NCBI GenBank assembly: GCA_964598225.1
Contig: CAZRBG010000005.1
Coordinates: 1-64,000, forward strand
Direction: 5' to 3'
Origin: SG8-4 sp964598225
GTDB lineage: Bacteria > Planctomycetota > Phycisphaerae > Sedimentisphaerales > Anaerobacaceae
Length of the DNA: 64,000 bases
Shown piece after piece: positions 49,779 to 55,880 of the stretch. The position numbers and the translations under genes are program-made. The notes beneath the pieces are model-generated. The model did no database searches. It saw only the letters and a program-made list of their open reading frames with translations, and was not told the DNA's origin. Positions within the stretch are counted from its first letter, which is position 1. Every line of letters starts with the position of its first letter.

Positions 49779-49887
49779 AGGTTGCAGTAATTTGAATAAT
49801 GGGCTTTGCCGGTTGAGCGGGGTAGCTTTGGCCCGCAAATGTCGTTGGGACTTTCGGTCCGGCGGAAGGCAGGGTGCCGAGAGGTGC

Positions 49888-49995
49888 ATGATGTATTTTG
49901 GTGATAATGCCAGAAAAGTTGATTTGTCTTGCGATATTTCTTCCAGCGCAAACCTAAATGCAGTTTCCGAATTGCTCTTTGCTGAAATGAGGTAA
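49888..49995 (+). CDS. 35-codon ORF directly upstream of the HU gene
   Basis: ATG 49888 follows GAGAGG (49879-49884). The frame has 35 codons ('MMYFGDNARKVDLSCDISS...' ending in 'LLFAEMR') and stops 3 nt before the HU ATG. The HU ribosome-binding site GAGG lies inside its last codons, so translation of the two would be coupled. It could be a regulatory leader peptide or a small protein in its own right. No family is recognised and conservation is untested. Confidence 0.35.
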   Translation: MMYFGDNARKVDLSCDISSSANLNAVSELLFAEMR

Positions 49996-49998
49996 TAT

Positions 49999-50310
49999 AT
50001 GGCAACAGTTACGAAGAAAGAACTTATCGATCGGATCGCCGAACGTACACAGGCGAAGAGAGTGACGGTAAAGTGCATAGTCCAGGCGTTCCTCGATGAG
50101 ATAACCAACGAATTATGTCAGGACAACCGGCTGGAGTTCAGGGATTTCGGAGTTTTTGAGACCAGAATAAGAGCGGCCAGAATGGCTCAGAATCCGAAGA
50201 CCCTCGAACAGGTCGAAGTCCCCGCCAAGCGTACTGTAAAATTTAAGATGGGCCGGCTGATGAGAGAAAATCTTTGCGCTCCTGTTGTAGAGCCGGCCGA
50301 GGCGAAGTAG
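49999..50310 (+). CDS. HU/IHF-family DNA-binding protein
   Basis: A 103-residue HU-like protein. 'VTKKELIDRIAERTQAKRVTV' is the helical dimerisation part. 'RLEFRDFGVFETRIRAARMAQNP' and 'VEVPAKRTVKFKMGRLMREN' form the beta-saddle and arm with the signature 'A-R-x-x-x-NP-x-T' and intercalating Pro. It bends and compacts DNA. The 3' tail is slightly longer than in HU. It is followed 131 nt later by the cold-shock gene. Confidence 0.93.
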   Translation: MATVTKKELIDRIAERTQAKRVTVKCIVQAFLDEITNELCQDNRLEFRDFGVFETRIRAARMAQNPKTLEQVEVPAKRTVKFKMGRLMRENLCAPVVEPAEAK

Positions 50311-50441
50311 TCATTATATCAGTAAAATAACCGTCGCGCGCAGCCGGTCGCGATCAGTACCTGGGGTGGGCAGGCGGTCGAGGCATTAACAGAGCGGCAC
50401 GCGGCTGATAGTCCGTTGTAGTTTGCAAAAAGGAGCGTTTC

Positions 50442-50672
50442 ATGTCAGACGGTAAAGTGAAGTGGTTTAACCCGCGTAAGGGTTATGGATTTATCGCCAC
50501 TAAGGATGGCCGCGATATTTTTGTCCACTACTCCAGTATTTCAGGTGATGGATACAAAACTCTTAATGAAGGCGATCCTGTTACTTTCGACGTTGTCGAG
50601 GGAGACAAGGGGTTGCGGGCGGAAAATGTAGTCGCCCAGACGGCAACCCCGGAAGGCACAGAAGAGTCTTAA
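50442..50672 (+). CDS. Cold-shock domain protein
   Basis: A 76-residue CspA-type OB-fold protein. The RNA-binding motifs 'GKVKWFNPRKGYGFIATKDG' (RNP1 region) and 'DIFVHYSSISGDGYKTL' (RNP2 region) are intact. It binds single-stranded RNA and prevents misfolding. The A-rich leader has AAAGGAG 7 nt before the ATG. Arg replaces the usual Lys/Glu at position 12 ('NPRKG'), a minor change. Confidence 0.95.
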   Translation: MSDGKVKWFNPRKGYGFIATKDGRDIFVHYSSISGDGYKTLNEGDPVTFDVVEGDKGLRAENVVAQTATPEGTEES

Positions 50673-50882
50673 AGCCGTTCATAACACTACGCCGCGGGAA
50701 AGCCTGGATCGCAATATGAAAAACCGGTTTCGTTTGCCCCGGCGGACCGATTCGGTTGTGAACGGTAACGGCAGTGCTTCGTTGAGTTGTAGTGCCCGGA
50801 GCATGGATGAACCAGGGCTGCATGATTTCTCTATCTTGCCTCGATGAGCGCCGCGGCGAAAATGAAAGACCAAAGATGAACC

Positions 50883-51518
50883 ATGTTTTCAGGAGAATAC
50901 AAATCAGGTTTGAATTGTAACGTCCTGGTGCTCAACAGGCACTATATGGCGATCCGCATCGTCGGCGCCAAGAGGGCTTTTTCTCTGCTGTTTCGCGATC
51001 TGGCCGAGGTCGTTTCGCTCGAGGAGGGCAGGTATTCCAATTACGATTTCGATAGCTGGTGCGAGGTCAGCCAGTTGCGGCGTGAGTTTGAGCCGGACGG
51101 CCACGACTGGGTCTCGACGATACATTTCCATATCGCCGTGCCGCGAATCATCAGGCTGCTGTTCTACGACCGCCTGCCGCGAAACGAGGTCAAGTTCAAC
51201 CGCCGCAATATCTTCGCTCGCGACAAGAACATCTGCCAGTTCTGCGGCAAGCGCTACCCGACGAGTGAGTTGTCGCTCGACCACGTAATCCCGCGGAGCA
51301 TGGGCGGCAGGGCGAACTGGGAAAACATCGTCTGCGCCTGCACCAAGTGCAACGTCAGAAAGGGAAGCCGAACCCCAAAACAGGCCGGCATGAGTTTAAT
51401 CAAAAAGCCCGCCAGACCCAGACACAACCCGTTAGTCCACGTCCACTTAGGCCACCACCGCTACAAATCCTGGAAACAATTCCTCGACCACGCATACTGG
51501 TCGGTCGAATTGAAATAG
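50883..51518 (+). CDS. HNH endonuclease family protein
   Basis: A 211-residue protein with an N-terminal region common to this HNH group ('CNVLVLNRHYMAIRIVGAKRAF', 'DLAEVVSLEEGRYSNYDFDSW', 'PRIIRLLFYDRLPRNEVKFNRRNI') and a C-terminal HNH nuclease domain: 'CQFCGKRYPTSELSLDHVIPRSMGG' with a CxxC, catalytic His in 'LDHV' and 'NWENIVCACTKCNVRKGSRT' with the second CxxC and the N residue. Such standalone proteins are widespread and probably not mobile; biological role uncertain. The ATG at 50883 gives the family's usual N-terminus. Confidence 0.9.
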   Translation: MFSGEYKSGLNCNVLVLNRHYMAIRIVGAKRAFSLLFRDLAEVVSLEEGRYSNYDFDSWCEVSQLRREFEPDGHDWVSTIHFHIAVPRIIRLLFYDRLPRNEVKFNRRNIFARDKNICQFCGKRYPTSELSLDHVIPRSMGGRANWENIVCACTKCNVRKGSRTPKQAGMSLIKKPARPRHNPLVHVHLGHHRYKSWKQFLDHAYWSVELK

Positions 51519-51556
51519 TGTCATCCCCTCGAACGGCCTGTCCTGAGAAACGGTAG

Positions 51557-51573
51557 GGTGTGCATCGCACACC
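51557..51573. repeat. Palindrome GGTGTGC-ATC-GCACACC
   Basis: A 7-bp perfect inverted repeat just after the HNH gene and before the convergent C39-peptidase gene. The same palindrome with ACC loop is present at 46371 and, shortened, at 10692. It lies at the boundary of the AT-rich cassette. Confidence 0.55.
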
Positions 51574-51604
51574 AATCAACCGCCCCCCTAATTTTGACTT
51601 CTTC

Positions 51605-53113
51605 TTAATCGCGGACGACTATACATACCGGCAAGGTGTCGCTCTGATCAGGCTTGCCTTCTCTTCTCAAGATTATTGCAATCTCGCCTTTTTGTATCCC
51701 TACCGATACTTCACGAAGATCACTTGGCATGACGCTTATGCTCAGTATATACTCTTGTTTTGAAACTTGCCGTCTGCTTGTGTGAATTGGCATTGATATA
51801 ACTGGTTTAATAGACAGTTCGCTGTAGGGCTCTTCCGTTGAAACAGTCACTCGGATCTTTTTCTCTATCGGTTTTGTCGCTGATTTTGAGCACATCATGA
51901 AAAGGTTGCTCGGAGTAAGTTCCAGTGGTAGTCTCCCAGCCTTCACGCTGAACTCGAATGGAATGAATAATCTACCAGTCGGCGTATTTAACTTAAAAGA
52001 GACTGTCTCCTTAAAAGTCTTTGCTAGATTCGCATTTGTCACTGTATAGGTCAGAGGTATGGTGAATCTGAACGCCTTCATATTGCCATAAGCGACTTCT
52101 TCCACCTTCACGTCTCCACACGTGAGATTAGGGATGTCTGTTTCGAGTCCATCAAACGTCACAGCGGTTTTCAATTCTCCGGGAAAGTACTCTATTGTCA
52201 CAGGATATTCAGCTTGTCCCTTTTCTACCTCCAAGTAGCCTATCTTAGGATTTATACTATGTGTATTCTTACCATACGCGAGCAAATGGTAATCTTTTCG
52301 GGCTTTGCTTGATTTTGAGAAGAGGGCTACATAGCTTGACTGAGGCCCCCCTCGCTTCACTTCGAGCTGCAAAGACAATATAGTTCGCCCCTCTTCGTAT
52401 CGACTTAACTCGGCCTCAAGGCAGTGACAACTTTTTCCAATGATTTTCCAGACATCCTTGTTGTCCTTTTCAGGTACCACGATTTGTCGGTCAATTTTCG
52501 AGCCGACTTCGACCGCGCCTAAATTGATTCTCTGTCTGTTCCCCGCAATGTCCGAGTTCTGAACATTAACAGAAGGTCGAAAAAGCAGATTTCCCAATGC
52601 ATCTGTCGGGATTACCAAGGCGATTCCGCCCCAGACCTCTTTGAGTTTTTCCAATGGAATTGCTCGAACAGCCAGCGACCGTGAGTCGACGACAAATAAA
52701 TGGTCCTCCAAAGCTCCTGCAATTAAAACGAAGTGTTGAGGATTGTCCTTCGTTGCGGCAGTCTTGCCTATCGGGAGAATGACGTATCCCTTCATTGCTT
52801 TGAGCTTGGAAATACTCAGTTTTTGGCCGCTCGCCTTAAAACCGAGTTTAAGCGCTGCATCCCTGAGATCCTTGAGATTTACAGGCGTTAAAACCGGTCT
52901 TTCGATAACCTCATATATGTCGTCAATCTCACTCTCAGCTTTGCCCACCCCTGTTAATTGCATCAAGGCCCAGAGGCATCGTGGTCCACAGGCCATATCG
53001 CTTTCTGACCGCACGAAGACAGTCTCCGAACCTACAGATTTTTCACTTCCCATAACGATAGTAGATACTGTGAGCAAGGTAATTAGAGTAACTCTGACTC
53101 GCTTCTTAATCAT
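51605..53113 (-). CDS. Secreted stand-alone C39-type peptidase with DUF1573-like domains
   Basis: A 502-residue protein with a signal peptide (about residues 1-29). Residues about 32-170 resemble a peptidase C39 domain with Cys42 ('DMACGPRCLWAL'), His127 ('QHFVLIAG') and Asp143 ('FVVDSRS') in catalytic order; the Gln that forms the oxyanion hole is not obvious. After that come DUF1573-like beta-sandwiches ('INLGAVEVGSKIDRQIVV', 'IIGKSCHCLEAEL') and a C-terminal beta domain. C39 domains normally sit at the front of ABC exporters, cutting double-glycine leaders in the cytoplasm; here it is secreted and free. The ATG overlaps the upstream gene's TAA by one nt (TAATG), so translation is coupled. 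Confidence 0.75.
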   Translation of the reverse strand: MIKKRVRVTLITLLTVSTIVMGSEKSVGSETVFVRSESDMACGPRCLWALMQLTGVGKAESEIDDIYEVIERPVLTPVNLKDLRDAALKLGFKASGQKLSISKLKAMKGYVILPIGKTAATKDNPQHFVLIAGALEDHLFVVDSRSLAVRAIPLEKLKEVWGGIALVIPTDALGNLLFRPSVNVQNSDIAGNRQRINLGAVEVGSKIDRQIVVPEKDNKDVWKIIGKSCHCLEAELSRYEEGRTILSLQLEVKRGGPQSSYVALFSKSSKARKDYHLLAYGKNTHSINPKIGYLEVEKGQAEYPVTIEYFPGELKTAVTFDGLETDIPNLTCGDVKVEEVAYGNMKAFRFTIPLTYTVTNANLAKTFKETVSFKLNTPTGRLFIPFEFSVKAGRLPLELTPSNLFMMCSKSATKPIEKKIRVTVSTEEPYSELSIKPVISMPIHTSRRQVSKQEYILSISVMPSDLREVSVGIQKGEIAIILRREGKPDQSDTLPVCIVVRD

Positions 53114-54405
53114 TATTTCGTCTCCTTACTTGTAGAGGTCTTGCTCCTTATAAAAATTATCAATACCAGCGCAACTAAAATAGCCGCTACGATGATCAGG
53201 GTTGGCTTCAAATTACTACTATTCTCTGAATCACCAAGTACATTCAAGTTGACAGAAACATCATTGACGTCATTGGGATTAACGTTATTGACATTTTCCT
53301 TCGGTTGGAGTCTTGGATCCTCCTGATCGTCTGTGCCCTCCGCGGCATCTATAGGCCGATTGATTGGTTTACCATCCAGTTTTGGCCTAGAGATACTGGT
53401 ACCTCCGCCCACTATATAAGAAACGTTGGCAATTCGATCAGCGATTCTTGTGCCAACCGGGAAATCAATATCAAACGTTTCAGGGGGAACTTTGATATGA
53501 GGTATGAACTCATGCACTCTCACTTCGTGTCTGTGACCACCCCCATCGCGTTTCCGCTCCCTTTTGATAAGGACCGGGTACCAATACTTGCCCAAGTTAC
53601 TTTCTACGCTTGCTATTTCGACAACCTCCATTTTGGCATAATCATCAGGCCCATATCGCGTCAGGTATCGCATTGGAAGCATCCCTTTGTCATGAGCGAT
53701 CCAGTATTTCGTAAGAATTCTATCTTTAGGGTCACCTATTTCCAGGACGTGACACATCTGTCCCGCCACGGACTCAAGGTTAGTTAGCACTCTGACTTGC
53801 CCCGTCTGCTGGCTCATCCAAAAATGAAAAGTGAAAGTAGGGATTCCTTCCGGAAACTTATCCATCAATTTTTCCATGAGCTTCCGTTGAGGATCATCTT
53901 CTTCTAAATTGCTACTTATGCCACTTATATGCACGGTCCCGGCACATAGACATGCTTTCATTGGATTCCTGATTTCCGGTATTGCTCCTTTCAGTCCTAG
54001 GTAGACTGACCCCTGTTTCAGCTTTGGTGTATATTTCTTTCCCACCTTGCCGTCGAATGAGGTGATAACGACACTGTCCACGTCCGCAAATCCTTTCTCA
54101 CTGTTTGTAGTTCGTGCATAAATTCGTTTGCCGTCCTCGATCTTCTCCCAGTGATGCCAACGCGAATATGTCTGGAATCCGTCCCCATCTGAGAGAGCCT
54201 GAGCTTGTGACAGCCTGAACTTCATGCTCTTGATGTTGCCGTAGTTGGACTCCCATGCCTCATAGATGGTGTGCGCATCCAGGAATGCCTTTTGTATTTC
54301 TGCCGTGCCCCCGCAAGGTGCGACTAACAAGAGAGAACATAATGCCAACATTAGACACGGCTTGAAACGTGATGCATTGGCTTGACTTGAGTTTGTGTTC
54401 GCCAT
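53113..54405 (-). CDS. Exported LolA-like protein with C-terminal membrane anchor
   Basis: A 430-residue protein with an N-terminal signal peptide ('LMLALCSLLLVAP') and a single C-terminal helix ('LIIVAAILVALVLIIFI') followed by a short basic tail, so the bulk (about 35-400) faces the periplasm. The main domain starts 'AHTIYEAWESNYGNIKSMKF' and contains 'FTFHFWMSQQTGQVRVLTN', a strand pattern of LolA-like proteins common in Planctomycetota. A hydrophilic Asn/Asp-rich linker precedes the anchor. It lies between the Cys-rich peptide gene (218 nt upstream) and the C39 peptidase gene (overlapping TAATG). GGAG lies 8 nt before the ATG. It may carry or display the peptide; that is inference. Confidence 0.6.
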   Translation of the reverse strand: MANTNSSQANASRFKPCLMLALCSLLLVAPCGGTAEIQKAFLDAHTIYEAWESNYGNIKSMKFRLSQAQALSDGDGFQTYSRWHHWEKIEDGKRIYARTTNSEKGFADVDSVVITSFDGKVGKKYTPKLKQGSVYLGLKGAIPEIRNPMKACLCAGTVHISGISSNLEEDDPQRKLMEKLMDKFPEGIPTFTFHFWMSQQTGQVRVLTNLESVAGQMCHVLEIGDPKDRILTKYWIAHDKGMLPMRYLTRYGPDDYAKMEVVEIASVESNLGKYWYPVLIKRERKRDGGGHRHEVRVHEFIPHIKVPPETFDIDFPVGTRIADRIANVSYIVGGGTSISRPKLDGKPINRPIDAAEGTDDQEDPRLQPKENVNNVNPNDVNDVSVNLNVLGDSENSSNLKPTLIIVAAILVALVLIIFIRSKTSTSKETK

Positions 54406-54565
54406 GATTTTACTCCAAATGATTGCATTTGAGTCGTTTCTTGCTTATTTCTATTTGTCTACGTGTGGCTTCGCCCTTCGTCAATGGTCCCAAGGAGCAG
54501 CTTCTACTGAACAGGCTGCTCAGGACGTATAAAGTAACATCTGTGACCAGTCACGCAGTTCAAGC

Positions 54566-54590
54566 GGGTGGCGCCAAGCAGGCGCCACCC
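54566..54590. promoter_or_regulatory. Perfect 10-bp intercistronic hairpin
   Basis: GGGTGGCGCC (54566-54575) and GGCGCCACCC (54581-54590) pair perfectly with a 5-nt loop, in the spacer between the Cys-rich peptide gene and the LolA-like gene. There is no U-tract on either strand, so it is not a classical terminator. It could be a partial terminator or RNA stabiliser that keeps the peptide message more abundant than the downstream part. GTGAC-CA-GTCAC at 54543-54554 is a further small palindrome. Confidence 0.5.
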
Positions 54591-54623
54591 CATAAAATTA
54601 TCAGTTTCTAACTTAGGTCAACT

Positions 54624-55070
54624 CTATTCATCCCAACAAACATCAATCTCGCCAGTACAAGGATAGTCAGAGAAATCGTCCGGGTAGATCGTACCGCAAA
54701 AACCGCTGCCTTCCAGAATGTGACATGCTGCCACTTCATATGTTTGCGCGGCACAGTCCTCGCCATTGGGGGGTTCCTGATAGCAAATCGAGCCTTCAGA
54801 CAAATCTCCCGCGCAATGATACTCGTCCTGGCCACAATAGCCTTGTTCAACGGTTCCATTACATACCGTCTTGTTCTCAGTCCAGTAGCAATTTACGCCA
54901 CCAGGAGCGTCACATCCCGTGCCCCACAAGTTGCACTCTATGTCGCAGTAAGTACCTACGCCTCCCCAAACCCTTGACATCTGGCTATCACTCAAATTAT
55001 GATCTGCTGCCCACATTACAAGTGCGAACGCCACGGTTGCAAACCCTATTATAATTAATCGAATCTTCAT
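54624..55070 (-). CDS. Cys-rich secreted protein with double-glycine leader-like motif
   Basis: A 148-residue protein with a hydrophobic N-terminal segment (about 4-22). It then shows 'NLSDSQMSRVWGG' at 25-37, which fits the L-S-x-x-x-[LM]-x-x-[VI]-x-G-G pattern of double-glycine leaders cleaved by C39 peptidases. The remaining 111 residues contain 13 cysteines, with spacing like 'CDIECNLWGTGC', 'CGQDEYHC' and 'GFCGTIYPDDF', and are acidic. It resembles a bacteriocin-type or disulfide-rich precursor, but no known family fits. It has its own promoter (55091-55119) and AAGGAG 7 nt before the ATG, and its cassette neighbours are a LolA-like protein and a secreted C39 peptidase. Confidence 0.65.
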   Translation of the reverse strand: MKIRLIIIGFATVAFALVMWAADHNLSDSQMSRVWGGVGTYCDIECNLWGTGCDAPGGVNCYWTENKTVCNGTVEQGYCGQDEYHCAGDLSEGSICYQEPPNGEDCAAQTYEVAACHILEGSGFCGTIYPDDFSDYPCTGEIDVCWDE

Positions 55071-55090
55071 TTCAAATCTCCTTATTGATC

Positions 55091-55119
55091 AGTATACGAT
55101 CTTATATAAATTTGACCAA
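55091..55119 (-). promoter_or_regulatory. Sigma70-like promoter for the Cys-rich peptide gene
   Basis: Read on the minus strand: TTGGTC (55119-55114), a 17-nt spacer and TATACT (55096-55091). The start would fall near 55084, giving a very short leader with AATAAGGAG before the ATG at 55070. Confidence 0.6.
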
Positions 55120-55140
55120 CTCCATTACCCATCATAGCCG

Positions 55141-55170
55141 TCACCAATCATCCAATAATTCCAACATCAT
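55141..55170 (-). other. Nine-codon upstream frame with strong ribosome-binding site
   Basis: On the minus strand AAGGAG (55185-55180) sits 9 nt before ATG 55170, which opens the frame MMLELLDDW and stops at 55141. The surrounding AATAAGGAGAT string is repeated before the peptide gene's ATG, suggesting a duplicated leader. It could be a leader peptide for attenuation or simply the relic of a duplication. The promoter at 55091 lies downstream of it, so it is only read from a more distant promoter. Confidence 0.3.
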
Positions 55171-55189
55171 AGTTCTGATCTCCTTATTC

Positions 55190-55880
55190 GGTTAAATAGC
55201 GAGTAGATTGGACAAAATCTTGATGTAAAGAATTGCGATTTTGCCCTTTTTTTGCATTTTTCCCATTTTTCAGCATCCAGCAATTGTTCTTCCCGGCGTT
55301 CCCAAGAGCCTCTTTTGTCCTGTCCAAAAACAGGACCTCTATTACCAAGTGGCAAAAAACACCAAAAGTGTGAGGTAGAAAATTTGAAATTTTCCTATTT
55401 TTTCCATAAGCCCTTGTATGCCGATTAGTTAAAGATGATATTTTTTCAAATTTACACCTTAGACTTGAATCCTTACTTGCGGATTCCACCTTCTATAAAT
55501 AAGGGCGTATCTGAACGGGCAAATGTTGATTAGAAAAATGGATGTATTAACGAAGATTATGACCATAATTGACAAAAGCGGCGTTCTCATACTGAAAACA
55601 AAGATTATGTCAAGGAAATAGTTGTGGGTTTGAGGTTGAAAAGTGTTAATTTAGACAAGAGTTTTTTTAGACAGGATAAACAAGATTTTCAGGAATTTTT
55701 TATTACAGCCCGCCCCGTTCTACAAGCTCATAGCCTGCCCTGGGCGGAGGCGAATGGGGCAAGGTTAATTCGTTGTTAAAGCGGCAATAATGCTTGTCAA
55801 AAGTGGGAATAGGGGTTATTTTACGGGCTTTGTGGTGTTTGCTGGAGAGTATTTTGGACTTTTGATTGTAGGAATTTGTG
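55190..55880. other. AT-rich intergenic region with a dispersed repeat
   Basis: About 690 nt without a supportable gene; a minus-strand frame (55184-55489) lacks a ribosome-binding site and domains. At 55667-55700 the string AGACAGGATAAACAAGATTT is of a type common as an intergenic repeat in many bacteria. Composition is clearly AT-richer than the surrounding housekeeping genes, as in the cassette downstream (on the minus strand). Confidence 0.4.

Noticed and set aside
50883..51518. Homing endonuclease or mobile intron signalled by the HNH motif
   Set aside because: The N-terminal part is conserved in a common stand-alone family and no intron or intein boundary is visible.
51605..53113. Transglutaminase instead of C39 peptidase
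   Set aside because: Order and spacing of Cys42, His127 and Asp143 and the 'ACGPRCL' context fit C39 better; a transglutaminase would show a different Cys context ('GxCxxxA').
55184..55489. 101-codon minus-strand frame upstream of the Cys-rich peptide cassette
   Set aside because: Biased composition in an AT-rich gap, no ribosome-binding site, no hydrophobic or domain pattern.
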